Source of the DNA: Helicobacter sp. 16-1353
GTDB taxonomy: Bacteria > Campylobacterota > Campylobacteria > Campylobacterales > Helicobacteraceae
Assembly (NCBI RefSeq): GCF_003288815.1
Contig: NZ_NHYM01000001.1
Span: 62,001 to 126,000, forward strand
Length of the DNA: 64,000 nucleotides
Direction of reading: 5' to 3'
In this document: one piece after another, positions 46,559 through 55,365 of the stretch
Numbering within the stretch: position 1 is the stretch's first letter
How the letters are laid out: each line of letters begins with the position of its first letter
Notes under the pieces: model-generated
The model's database searches: none
What the model saw: only the letters and a program-made list of their open reading frames with translations
What the model was told of the DNA's origin: nothing
Translations under genes and position numbers: made by a program

Positions 46559-47702
46559 TGGCTCATCGTTGGGAAATCCCGGCTTTGGTGGATGGTGTGC
46601 GATATTACAATACAATAAAAATCGCAAGATATTAAAAGGTGGGGAGATAGACACAACAAATAATAGAATGGAACTAAAGGCTGTTATTGAGGGATTAAAA
46701 AATATCAAAGAACCTTGTAAAATAGAGATTATAAGCGATTCTGGATATGTTTGTAATGGCATTAATAAATGGCTGGAGAATTGGAAACTTAAGGATTTTA
46801 AAAAAGTAAAAAATCCAGATTTATGGCGGGAATTTGACGCCCTATCCCAAAATCACAGCATAAAAGCAACTTGGGTAAGAGGACATAACGGACATAAAGA
46901 AAACGAGGAATGCGACAGCATAGCAAGAGAAGAAGCAAGTAAAATAAAAAATGCTAGTTTAAAAGATGAGTATAAAAGCCTTACAAAACAAGATTCAAAT
47001 ACAGCAATATATACAAACAATATAGATGTATTAGAATCATTCCAAAAAAATATTAAATATTTTTTCAAAGATAAGAATCTACTAACTCTCGCTCTTACGC
47101 ATAAAAGTTATGATAAAAAAAATAATAATGAAAGATTAGAATTTCTAGGAGATGCTGTCCTTGACCTGCTCGTTGGGGAATATGTGTTTAAAAAACTTCC
47201 CAAAAGTGATGAGGGTGATTTAACGAAACTTCGTGCTTCAATGGTAAATGAATCTAGCTTCACCAAACTTGCATTAGCGATTAATCTAGGGGATTATTTA
47301 TTCATATCAAATGCAGAAATTAGAAATAATGGCAGAAATAAACCCTCTATTTTATCAAATGCTTTTGAAGCATTAATCGGCTCTATTTACCTTGATGGTG
47401 GTTTAGAAAAGGCTAGAATCTTAAGCTACAATCTACTTGAATATGTTTATACAACCATTGATTTAGATAGTTTATTTAAAGATTACAAAACCTTATTGCA
47501 AGAGCTTACACAAAGCATTTGTGGTGTTATTCCGGAATATATTTTAGTGGATTCAAGCGGTCCAGACCATAATAAAAGCTTTATAATGAAGATTATTATA
47601 AATGGTATAGAATATGCCAAAGAAAGCGGAAAAAGCAAGAAAGAAGCGGAGCAAAATTGTGCGAAAAGAGCCTATGAAAGTTTTAAGAGAGAGAAGTTAT
47701 GA
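46533..47702 (+). CDS. RNase HI - RNase III fusion protein
   Basis: 389 residues in one uninterrupted frame. Residues 1-143 are RNase HI with all four carboxylates: D9 in [13 protein letters not shown]47 in NNRMELKA, D69 in [11 protein letters not shown] and D128 in [11 protein letters not shown] linker (about 144-168) leads to RNase [21 protein letters not shown] (200-216), [15 protein letters not shown] and a C-terminal dsRBD with DYKTLLQEL and [19 protein letters not shown]. The usual Asp before FEALIG is Asn, as in C. jejuni from memory. In H. pylori rnhA and rnc are separate adjacent genes before aroC; here no stop separates them and the linker holds no ATG, GTG or TTG in frame, so RNase III cannot start on its own by a canonical codon. 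Start is TTG 46533. Confidence 0.9.
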   Translation: MKKITLYCDGSSLGNPGFGGWCAILQYNKNRKILKGGEIDTTNNRMELKAVIEGLKNIKEPCKIEIISDSGYVCNGINKWLENWKLKDFKKVKNPDLWREFDALSQNHSIKATWVRGHNGHKENEECDSIAREEASKIKNASLKDEYKSLTKQDSNTAIYTNNIDVLESFQKNIKYFFKDKNLLTLALTHKSYDKKNNNERLEFLGDAVLDLLVGEYVFKKLPKSDEGDLTKLRASMVNESSFTKLALAINLGDYLFISNAEIRNNGRNKPSILSNAFEALIGSIYLDGGLEKARILSYNLLEYVYTTIDLDSLFKDYKTLLQELTQSICGVIPEYILVDSSGPDHNKSFIMKIIINGIEYAKESGKSKKEAEQNCAKRAYESFKREKL

Positions 47703-48772
47703 ATACATTTGGAAAGCTATTTAGAATCACCACATTTGGAGAATCTCACGGAAGCGGTATTGGCTGTGTAATTGATGGAATGCCAGCTGGGATTTTTATT
47801 GACTTAGAATTTATACAAGAAGAGCTAAATAGACGCAAAGGCGGACAAAACACATATGCAACACAAAGAAAAGAAGAGGATAGAATCCAGATTCTAAGTG
47901 GCGTATTTGAGGGATATTCCACTGGAATGCCCATTGGAATCTTTATTGAAAATAACAACACAAAAAGCAAGGATTACGATGGCATAAAAGATTTATTTCG
48001 CCCGGGACATGGTGATTTTACATATTTTCATAAATATGGCATTAGGGATTATAGAGGTGGCGGGAGAAGTAGTGCTAGGGAAAGTGTAGCTAGGGTTGCA
48101 AGTGGAGCATTTGCAAAACTAATATTAAGAGAATTTAATATAGAAACAAAAAGTGGAATCTTACAAATAGGCGAGATTCAAGCACAAAAAATAGATTTCG
48201 CAAATGCCAGAAAAAGTGAGATTTTTAGCCTTGATAAAGATGTGGAGAATCTACAAAAAGAAATAATAATAAATACAAAAAAATCCCACGATAGTATAGG
48301 AGGAGTGGCACTTATAAGTGCATTTAATATTCCCATTGGGCTTGGAGAACCGCTATATTATAAGCTAGATTCTGCGATAGGTGAGCTAATGCTTGGATTA
48401 AATGGCGTAAAGGCAGTAGAAATAGGCGATGGCATAAATAGTGCTAAATCATTAGGAAGTAGCAATAATGACCAAATTAGAAAAAGCGGATTTACAAGCA
48501 ATCATAGTGGCGGAATCTTAGGCGGTATAAGCAACGGAGAACAAATTAATATAAAGGTGTATTTTAAACCCACTCCAAGTATTTTTAAACCACAAAAAAC
48601 AATTGATGAAAATAAAAATGAGGTAGATTTAATGCTAAAGGGCAGACACGACCCTTGCATTGCAATAAGGGGAAGTGTAGTAGCAGAATCTCTACTTGCG
48701 ATAATATTAGCAGATATGCTTTTATTAAATATGGTATCCAAAATAGAGCATTTAAAGAAAATATACAAATAA
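47699..48772 (+). CDS. aroC: Chorismate synthase
   Basis: 357 residues; converts EPSP to chorismate using reduced [88 protein letters not shown] and [12 protein letters not shown] are all present. Its ATG overlaps the stop of the RNase fusion by 4 bp (ATGA), so the LapB-like, RNase and aroC genes form one coupled operon. Confidence 0.97.
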   Translation: MNTFGKLFRITTFGESHGSGIGCVIDGMPAGIFIDLEFIQEELNRRKGGQNTYATQRKEEDRIQILSGVFEGYSTGMPIGIFIENNNTKSKDYDGIKDLFRPGHGDFTYFHKYGIRDYRGGGRSSARESVARVASGAFAKLILREFNIETKSGILQIGEIQAQKIDFANARKSEIFSLDKDVENLQKEIIINTKKSHDSIGGVALISAFNIPIGLGEPLYYKLDSAIGELMLGLNGVKAVEIGDGINSAKSLGSSNNDQIRKSGFTSNHSGGILGGISNGEQINIKVYFKPTPSIFKPQKTIDENKNEVDLMLKGRHDPCIAIRGSVVAESLLAIILADMLLLNMVSKIEHLKKIYK

Positions 48773-48899
48773 GCAGAATCTAATCGCTAATCTTTTTTAG
48801 GAAATCTTACATCTAAGATAATAATTACCAAAAAGTAAAATAAAAATATATTTTTAATAGATACTAATAGCAATTTTTATACATATTAATATTTTTAAA

Positions 48900-48905
48900 T
48901 ATAAT
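48900..48905 (+). promoter_or_regulatory. Candidate -10 box for the dihaem cytochrome gene
   Basis: TATAAT in TAAATATAATATATTTG, 34 nt before the ATG; AAAGGAG precedes the start. Confidence 0.5.
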
Positions 48906-48938
48906 ATATTTGTAACATATATCACAAAAGGAGTTTAT

Positions 48939-49919
48939 ATGATTAGAAGTTTATTGGTTTTAACACTAATTTTCTCAAGTGGTTTTGCCTTTGATGGGAA
49001 TCTATCGAAGCAAAAAGCGACTACAGGCATTAAACTACCTATTTATGAATGGAAACTACCTAGTGAAATGCAAAGTAATGGATATATCGATGAAAGCAAA
49101 ATGCCAAAAGATTCTAAATATAGTGAAATGGTAATTTTAGGAAATAAAATCTTAAATGAAACGACAAAATACATAGGACCACAAGCCAAAGACAAAAAAA
49201 ATAGATATGCAGGTAATAATCTATCCTGCTCGAGTTGCCACGCTTTAGGTGGCACAGAGCAATATCAATCATCTTTTGTAGGGATTTGGGGCAGATTCCC
49301 GCAGTATAGAGCTAGAAGTGATAGCATTAACACACTAGAAGATAGGATTAATGGCTGTATGCAAAGAAGTATGAATGGCAAACCTCTTCCAATAGATTCT
49401 AAGGAAATGAAAGCTATCCTAACCTATATGCAGTGGCTTTCTCAAGGAGTTCCTGTTGGGGCAAATATAAAAGGTCAAGGATTAATAGAGATTCCATATT
49501 TAGACAGGGCAGCAGACCCAGTAAAAGGAAAAATTGTTTATGATAATAAATGCCTCGTTTGCCACCAAGAAAATGGTGAGGGAATGAAAAATCCTGATAT
49601 TGCAAATGGAGATTACTACATATATCCGCCACTTTGGGGAGATGATAGCTATAATACAGGAGCAGGAATGCATCGCCAACTTAAAGCCACAGCGTATATT
49701 AAGGCTAAAATGCCACAAGGAACTCCGGATTTAACCATTGATGAAGCTTATGATGTCGCTAGTTATATTAACTCACAGCCTCGCCCGATTAAAAAAAGTG
49801 GGGATAAAGATTTCCCTGATATTAGAGTAAAGCCTGTAGATGCGGTTAATGGACCATATCCGGATAATTTTCCAGAAAAACAACATCTATTTGGTCCATA
49901 TAAGGAAATGTTAAAATAA
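48939..49919 (+). CDS. TsdA-like dihaem cytochrome c (thiosulfate dehydrogenase/tetrathionate reductase)
   Basis: 326 residues with a signal peptide (MIRSLLVLTLIFSSGFAF). Two haem-binding motifs: CSSCH near residue 92 and CLVCH near 205. The stretch after the first haem, PQYRARSDSINTLEDRINGCMQRSMNGKPLP, is diagnostic of TsdA; its Cys in INGCMQ is the unusual axial haem ligand of the family. TsdA interconverts thiosulfate and tetrathionate in the periplasm; in C. jejuni it supports growth with tetrathionate as acceptor. Monocistronic, with a promoter and a good terminator. Confidence 0.9.
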   Translation: MIRSLLVLTLIFSSGFAFDGNLSKQKATTGIKLPIYEWKLPSEMQSNGYIDESKMPKDSKYSEMVILGNKILNETTKYIGPQAKDKKNRYAGNNLSCSSCHALGGTEQYQSSFVGIWGRFPQYRARSDSINTLEDRINGCMQRSMNGKPLPIDSKEMKAILTYMQWLSQGVPVGANIKGQGLIEIPYLDRAADPVKGKIVYDNKCLVCHQENGEGMKNPDIANGDYYIYPPLWGDDSYNTGAGMHRQLKATAYIKAKMPQGTPDLTIDEAYDVASYINSQPRPIKKSGDKDFPDIRVKPVDAVNGPYPDNFPEKQHLFGPYKEMLK

Positions 49920-49923
49920 AATT

Positions 49924-49946
49924 AATGGGGTATATCCCCATTTTTT
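49924..49946 (+). terminator. Intrinsic terminator after the TsdA-like gene
   Basis: AATGGGG-TATAT-CCCCATT followed by TTTT, immediately after the stop. A textbook rho-independent terminator. Confidence 0.88.
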
Positions 49947-50203
49947 AGTGGTTAAATCTAAAACTTTCTAAGCTTTTTAGCATTTTTTATTAAGATTATA
50001 AAATTTATAAAATAAATTATAAGAATTAACATCATTTTATAATCTCCTAATGCCCTGTAAATAATGTTTAGAATAGTTTCTATGTGGAATCTAGCAGTCT
50101 ATTATTTACTAAATAATTTTCTTAAATTTACTTTTTTTTGCTAATATAATTTAATTTATTTTTTGAATGATTCCTAAAAATTAATAAATATTAAGGATTT
50201 CCC

Positions 50204-51436
50204 GTGACTCTAAATTTTTATGCTACTTTAGTATGTATGGTTTTAATTCTCCTAATTGGTCGTTTCGTTATTAAAAAAGTTGGGTTTTTGTATAAATATA
50301 GCATACCTGAGCCTGTTGTAGGCGGAATCTTGGTTGCCATTTTACTCCTTATACTAAATGCTGGATTTGGCATAGAAATTAAATTTGATAATTCACTAAA
50401 AGACCCGCTAATGCTTGCATTTTTTACTTCAATTGGGTTAGGTGCGGACTTTTCATCACTAAAAAAAGGCGGAAAACTGCTTGTCGTTTTTTTGATATGT
50501 GCTGCTGTGCTACTTGTTTGCCAAAATATTATTGGTGTTTTACTCACACAAATACTCGGCACAAATCCACTTCTTGGGCTTCTTGGTGGCTCCATCACAC
50601 TAACGGGTGGACACGGCACGGGAGCGGCTTGGGGAGCTGTATTTTTAAAATCGCCTTATGATTTTTCACCTGCGGTAGAAGTAGCCCTAGCAGCAGCCAC
50701 ATTTGGGCTTATATCAGGTGGTATCATAGGCGGACCTGTAGCTAGGTATCTAATAAATAAAAATAATCTAAAGCCAAATGTTAAAGAATACGCAGATTAT
50801 GAGGCAAAAGATGAGGATTACAAAGATGAAAGTTTGCTTTTTGAAACACCAAAAAAAGAGAAATTAATAACAGCCCATACTTTCATAGTATCTTTAGCAT
50901 TAATCGCAATCCCAATGCTTATCGGCACACAAATAGCAGAAATGCTTAAAAACTCAAGTTTCACTTTACCTACCTTTGTATGGTGCTTGTTTATGGGTGT
51001 CGTTATAAGGAATGTAATACAAGGATTAAAGCTATACAAGGTTTTTGATAGAGAGGTGCAAGTTATCGGTGATGTGAGCTTATCTCTATTCCTTGCTTTT
51101 GCATTAATGACTATAAATCTACTAGAATTAGTAGGATTAGCAATCCCGATTCTAATCATACTTATGGCTCAAGTGGCATTTATGATTTTCTTTGCTATTT
51201 TTGTATCATTTAGATTCACAGGTAAAAATTACGATGCAGCAGTTTTAAGTGCTGGGTTATGTGGATTTGGACTTGGGGCAACATCAACTGCTATGGTAAA
51301 TATACAAACGATTACAAATCACTATGGACCAAGTCATATAGCATTTATAATCGTGCCACTTTGTGGAGCATTTTTTATTGATTTAATAAATGCGGTAGTT
51401 ATACAAGGTTTTTTACTTTTGCCATTTTTCCCTTAA
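50204..51436 (+). CDS. gltS: Sodium/glutamate symporter GltS
   Basis: 410 residues, about ten membrane segments in two repeats. Characteristic GltS segments: YSIPEPVVGGILVAILLL, FFTSIGLGADFSSLKKGG, LLGLLGGSITLTGGHGTGAAWG and the second-repeat GLCGFGLGATSTAMVNIQTI. The two Gly-rich re-entrant loops are both present. Imports L-glutamate with Na+ at the inner membrane, which fits a nearby gdhA. Start is GTG 50204. The 3' end overlaps the convergent murG by 24 bp. The 257 bp before it, after the cytochrome terminator, hold no gene. Confidence 0.93.
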   Translation: MTLNFYATLVCMVLILLIGRFVIKKVGFLYKYSIPEPVVGGILVAILLLILNAGFGIEIKFDNSLKDPLMLAFFTSIGLGADFSSLKKGGKLLVVFLICAAVLLVCQNIIGVLLTQILGTNPLLGLLGGSITLTGGHGTGAAWGAVFLKSPYDFSPAVEVALAAATFGLISGGIIGGPVARYLINKNNLKPNVKEYADYEAKDEDYKDESLLFETPKKEKLITAHTFIVSLALIAIPMLIGTQIAEMLKNSSFTLPTFVWCLFMGVVIRNVIQGLKLYKVFDREVQVIGDVSLSLFLAFALMTINLLELVGLAIPILIILMAQVAFMIFFAIFVSFRFTGKNYDAAVLSAGLCGFGLGATSTAMVNIQTITNHYGPSHIAFIIVPLCGAFFIDLINAVVIQGFLLLPFFP

Positions 51437-52594
51437 GATTTCAAGGATTTTATCAATGATTTCTTTTGTGCCATTTGGGGAGATTTGCTTTTTTAAATCT
51501 CCGCTCTGTGTGGCTAAATCAAGCTTATCAATATAGCTTAAAAAATCCGCTACATTCAAATCGCTTTGATTTATTAAACCGCATAAATTCCGCTTTTTTA
51601 AAGCTAGAGCGTTGAAATATTGATGATTTTTCGCGGCATATGGATAGGGGATAAAATAGGCTGGGAGATTATTAGCACACAGCTCCCATAAACTACTTGC
51701 ACCAGCACGAGAGACGCAAAAATCCGCTTTTTTGATTTTCTCAATTAGATTATTATCAAATGCAAATAAATCAACTTGTGGGGAATTTGGTGTGGAATCT
51801 AAAGCGGAATCAGTGTGTAAATCTGCGGATTTCATAGATTCTGTGGATTTAGATTCTACTTTAGATTCTATAGATTCTGTGGATTCTGCAAAATCTGTAT
51901 GATTTGCGACCCTAAAGCCTAATTTTTGATATTCAGTTTGCATTCGCTCTAGGTCGATTTTCCCGCATTGATGAATGATATTTATCCCTTTTTTTTGTAA
52001 AATTGGGGCGAGTTCTAGGGCGAATGAATTTAGTGCAACCGCCCCTTGTGAGCCACCTAGGAATAAAATCGTTTTGATTTCTCTCCTTATCCTTGCGGCT
52101 TTAAAAAACTCCGCATTTATGGGGTAGGAAGTCAAAATTTGATTTTTTAGTCCTAAGTCAAACGAGCTAAAAACCGCCTTTGCAAATGGAGAGAGAATCT
52201 TATTTAAAGTCCCAATGTAGGCATTCTGCTCGTGTATAAATAGCGGAATCCCTCTCAACACCGAAGCACACGCCGCACCACCAGCGCTAAATCCCCCTAC
52301 GCTAAGCACAAAATCGATTTTATGATTTTTTAAAATCTTTCCAGCTTTCAAAATCGCCCTAATTTGCAAGAAAATCGCCTTAAAAATCCTTAGCCCTCTT
52401 TTATTCACCACGCCAGTCGTATCTAAAAAATATTTCTCCCCAAAAATCTCGCTATTTTCAAACCAAGCTCTATCTTGCCCAGCATTCGAGCCGATGTAAA
52501 TGCACTCTATCCCCATTTTACGACATTCCAACGCTAAGGCTTTTGCGATACTTAGATGTCCGCCTGTGCCGCCTCCAGTTATTGCTACATTCAT
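51413..52594 (-). CDS. murG: MurG (lipid II synthase) with Glu-Ser/Asp-Ser insertion
   Basis: About 393 residues. MurG adds GlcNAc to lipid I at the inner-membrane cytoplasmic face. Glycine-rich N-terminus VAITGGGTGGHLSIAKALA, LSVGGFSAGGAACASVL, HEQNAYIGTLNKIL, FLGGSQGAVALNSFA and the UDP-binding CVSRAGASSLWELCANNLPAYFIPYPYAAKNHQYFNA are intact. An insertion of about 40 residues at about 228-268 (ESIESKVESKSTESMKSADL and onward) precedes the segment DLFAFDNNLIEKIKKADF, explaining the length above the usual 350-360. ATG 52594 is preferred to ATG 52606 because the GGGGG of the upstream ATG context then serves as ribosome-binding site. Confidence 0.94.
   Translation of the reverse strand: MNVAITGGGTGGHLSIAKALALECRKMGIECIYIGSNAGQDRAWFENSEIFGEKYFLDTTGVVNKRGLRIFKAIFLQIRAILKAGKILKNHKIDFVLSVGGFSAGGAACASVLRGIPLFIHEQNAYIGTLNKILSPFAKAVFSSFDLGLKNQILTSYPINAEFFKAARIRREIKTILFLGGSQGAVALNSFALELAPILQKKGINIIHQCGKIDLERMQTEYQKLGFRVANHTDFAESTESIESKVESKSTESMKSADLHTDSALDSTPNSPQVDLFAFDNNLIEKIKKADFCVSRAGASSLWELCANNLPAYFIPYPYAAKNHQYFNALALKKRNLCGLINQSDLNVADFLSYIDKLDLATQSGDLKKQISPNGTKEIIDKILEILREKWQK
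51790..51905. repeat. GATTC/GAATC array inside murG
   Basis: Tandem GATTC/GAATC units read on the minus strand as ES and DS within a loop of MurG. Confidence 0.7.
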
Positions 52595-52617
52595 TTTAGC
52601 CCCCATTTCACGGCATT

Positions 52618-53319
52618 TTAGCTATTAATTAGCTCGAAAATCCGCCAAAATAATAAAAGCGAAAAAATCAAAAATACCACTCCGCAGACCTTGTCAATGA
52701 TGTCAAATAGGTGATTTGTGATGAACTTCCTAGCAAATGAGCCGATGATGATTACTAACATAAAGGCACTCACTAGCCCCAAAAATAGTAAGACTAGGCT
52801 TGAAAGGAGATTTTTCCCCATAAATGGCGCATAAAGGACGCCGAAAAATAAAATCGCCTTTGGGTTGGAGAGATTGACAAAAAGTCCTTTTAGATAGCCA
52901 CCGCTTGGGTTTGTATCGCTTAAATTATCAGCTTCTTTTGACTTGGTGGATTTGCTAGATTCTGTGGATTCTAGGGGCTTAGCGGATTCGCTAGATTCTA
53001 CGCTAGATTCCATAGATTTGCCTAATTCGCTTGATTTATCGTCCAAATCTAGTTTATTGCCCGATTTTTTAAGCAAGAGAAATGCCAAATACCCCAGATA
53101 CACCGCCCCAAAGGCACTTAGAAGAATCTGTGCTAAATCCGTCCTAAAAAATTTTGTAAATCCAAAATATACAATTGTAAGGTAGAAAATCCACCCAGTG
53201 GCAATGCCTAGAAGCGTGATTATCGCTCGTTTAAAGCCACACCTTAAAGTCGTCTGCAACACCAATAAAATATCCGGTCCGGGCGTAATCGCCCCCAAAA
53301 ATGCGATTATAAAAATCAT
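52618..53319 (-). CDS. LysE/RhtB family transporter with Ser-rich loop insertion
   Basis: 233 residues. N-terminal IIAFLGAITPGPDILLVLQTTLRCGFKRAIITLLGIATGW is the LysE/RhtB signature; six membrane segments in total, with GLFVNLSNPKAILFFGVLYAPF later. The central cytoplasmic loop (about 90-140) is enlarged by an ES/DS-rich insertion from GATTC repeats. Probably exports amino acids or homoserine lactone-like compounds; substrate unknown. AAAGGAG about 11 nt before the ATG. It sits 24 nt or less ahead of murG. Confidence 0.88.
   Translation of the reverse strand: MIFIIAFLGAITPGPDILLVLQTTLRCGFKRAIITLLGIATGWIFYLTIVYFGFTKFFRTDLAQILLSAFGAVYLGYLAFLLLKKSGNKLDLDDKSSELGKSMESSVESSESAKPLESTESSKSTKSKEADNLSDTNPSGGYLKGLFVNLSNPKAILFFGVLYAPFMGKNLLSSLVLLFLGLVSAFMLVIIIGSFARKFITNHLFDIIDKVCGVVFLIFSLLLFWRIFELINS
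52935..53050. repeat. GATTC/GAATC array inside the LysE-family gene
   Basis: Repeated GATTCT/GAATCT units read on the minus strand as ESS, ES and MES in the cytosolic loop between membrane segments 3 and 4. Confidence 0.7.
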
Positions 53320-53343
53320 CTCTAAAAAAATCTCCTTTATTTC

Positions 53344-54426
53344 TTAAAATTTATTAAATCTAGCGTTTTTAAAGTATTTCTCTAGCACCAAAAGGGCGAT
53401 GATTTGCTCTCTATTTTTATCGAAAAACTGTTTGCAGTAGGCGTTTGCATTAAGCCTAATTTTATTTGCCAAGTCCGTATTTTTGGCATAAAATTCCAGC
53501 TTGTCAAACACATTTTCGTAATTTTCATCAATCTCAATGTAGTGAAAATCGCCCTTTAATTTCCCCTCCATAAACCAAGTTTCAAATTTGGGTTTTGGTG
53601 CTACTGCAAGGGAGTTTGAGCTCATAATCCACTTTAGATTACTCGCCACATCATTCCCCTCTAAAGATAATATAAATTTATGGCTCAAGTGCGTCTTTAT
53701 ACTCGCTTTTGGCTTTACAAATGCACGATTTTCTGCACTCACGCTTCCCGTATGCCCGATATCACAGCGTTTATCACTAAAATATTTCTTAAAAAACTCC
53801 ACTCTATGGCGTTGATACACGCCCCCACGAAAATACAATAAATTATCCTTATCCTCGAATTTATAGGGGTCATTTATGAAAAGAAAATGGCGGATTTTAT
53901 CCAAATTTAGCAAGATATTATTGGCGTTTTTTGCTTGAGATTCCAAGTTCCCATTTATCGGCACAATTGGACGGGATTTGCAAATGCTAGGTTTAGAAAT
54001 AGCGTAATTCACATCGCCTCCCTCTAAAATAAAGCTTAGATTATCTTCGAAATATCGTATAAATTCATGCGTGTCAAAAAAGTAATTTAGCCCTTTTTTT
54101 GGGAGCGTGAAATTTATGATTTTAATAGGCGTTGATTTAGGCGATTTGGGGGCGGAATCTTTGGATTTTTTAGAGTCTAAATTCGTGGAATCTTTAGAAT
54201 CTTTAAAATCTAGATTCGCCGAATCTAGCGAAGTTAATCTATTATAATAATTCACCCTATCTATTATATATCCATAATCCGCCCTATTTTTGGCGTTTTC
54301 CAAGAGCTTGTCCCTAGAATCTAAATAAAAATATTTATGCAAACTTGGCAAAAGCACTCTTAAAAATCTATCCCAAAAATACCGCCAAAGCCCCTTAATG
54401 TGGTAAAAAAATCGATTATTTTTCAT
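53344..54426 (-). CDS. GT90 (CAP10/LpsA-like) glycosyltransferase
   Basis: 360 residues. The C-terminal half matches the CAP10/GT90 family: FLFINDPYKFEDKDNLLYFRGGVYQRHRVEFF, HKFILSLEGNDVASNLKWIMSSNSLAVAPKPKFETWFMEGKLKGDFHYIEI. Bacterial members add sugars such as glucose or xylose to LPS core. The N-terminal region has an Asp-Ser/Lys-Ser insertion at about 68-98 (SLDSANLDFKDSKDSTNLDS). No membrane segment, so it is a peripheral cytoplasmic enzyme. Its start overlaps the tyrA stop (ATGA, 54423-54426). Confidence 0.85.
   Translation of the reverse strand: MKNNRFFYHIKGLWRYFWDRFLRVLLPSLHKYFYLDSRDKLLENAKNRADYGYIIDRVNYYNRLTSLDSANLDFKDSKDSTNLDSKKSKDSAPKSPKSTPIKIINFTLPKKGLNYFFDTHEFIRYFEDNLSFILEGGDVNYAISKPSICKSRPIVPINGNLESQAKNANNILLNLDKIRHFLFINDPYKFEDKDNLLYFRGGVYQRHRVEFFKKYFSDKRCDIGHTGSVSAENRAFVKPKASIKTHLSHKFILSLEGNDVASNLKWIMSSNSLAVAPKPKFETWFMEGKLKGDFHYIEIDENYENVFDKLEFYAKNTDLANKIRLNANAYCKQFFDKNREQIIALLVLEKYFKNARFNKF
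54150..54235. repeat. GATTC/GAATC array inside the GT90 gene
   Basis: Several GAATC/GATTC units, read on the minus strand as LDS and KDS. Confidence 0.65.
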
Positions 54427-55250
54427 ATAATATCACGGAGTTTATTTGCGTCACTCATCCACTCTTTTAGGCTCTCAAAATCATTGCTTTCTATCATCTC
54501 CACCGCATTTTTAAGCTCATTTTGAAAGGCATTTATGGAGTTTAGAATCTCATCTTTATTCTGCTTTGCTATCGCCGACCACATAACCCCACTTGATTTT
54601 GAAATCCTACTCATTCCGCGAAAGCCCCCTCCAGCAATCGCCACAATATCTTGGGGATTTTCCTGCTTTAAGACCGTATTTGCCAACGCATAGCTTAAAA
54701 TATGCGGCATATGACTGATAAACGCCGTGTGCCTATCGTGGGCGATTCTATCCATTTTTACGATATTCATTCCAAGATTTAGGCAAATCTCCCTTGCAAG
54801 TTCGACTTGATATTCCCCACTATCATTAATATCCACAAAAATCATAATTTGATTTTGATATAGCTCTTTGAAAGCTGCTTTTGGACCGAAATTCTCCGTG
54901 CCGCACATTGGGTGCAAACTCAAAAAATTCTTTCGTAAATGTGGCGGAATAGAAGCGATTATCTCTTTTTTTGTGCCACCAAAATCGATTATTAGCTGAT
55001 TTTCTCGCAAATTTTTAATATCTTTGATAATTTGCACGATAGAATCCACTGGCGTAGCGATAAAAACCACATCGCAATCCAAAATTTCCTCCATACTCAA
55101 GCACTCATCTACAAGCCCCAAATACACGGCTTGACGCCTATGAATCTTATTTATATCATCGCCTACAATCGTGCTAAAAAGCCCACTATCTTTCAACGCC
55201 AATCCAAGCGACCCACCCATAAGCCCAAGTCCAATTATCCCAGCTTTCAT
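54423..55250 (-). CDS. tyrA: Prephenate dehydrogenase
   Basis: 275 residues. The NAD-binding Rossmann motif is MKAGIIGLGLMGGSLGLAL, followed by VVFIATPVDSIVQII, IIDFGGTKKEII, the substrate region LSLHPMCGTENFGPKAAF and HDRHTAFISHMPHILSYALANT. It decarboxylates and oxidises prephenate to 4-hydroxyphenylpyruvate for tyrosine. First gene of the minus-strand unit tyrA-GT90-LysE-murG, divergent from bamA. Confidence 0.93.
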   Translation of the reverse strand: MKAGIIGLGLMGGSLGLALKDSGLFSTIVGDDINKIHRRQAVYLGLVDECLSMEEILDCDVVFIATPVDSIVQIIKDIKNLRENQLIIDFGGTKKEIIASIPPHLRKNFLSLHPMCGTENFGPKAAFKELYQNQIMIFVDINDSGEYQVELAREICLNLGMNIVKMDRIAHDRHTAFISHMPHILSYALANTVLKQENPQDIVAIAGGGFRGMSRISKSSGVMWSAIAKQNKDEILNSINAFQNELKNAVEMIESNDFESLKEWMSDANKLRDII

Positions 55251-55365
55251 TGAAAATCCTTTATATAAACATTCCTTAACAAATTTTAAGTAAAATTATA
55301 ACTTTAAATTTATATTATCATATAAGAAAAAGTGAAAGCTATAAAATATAAAGGCTTAATAGTTT

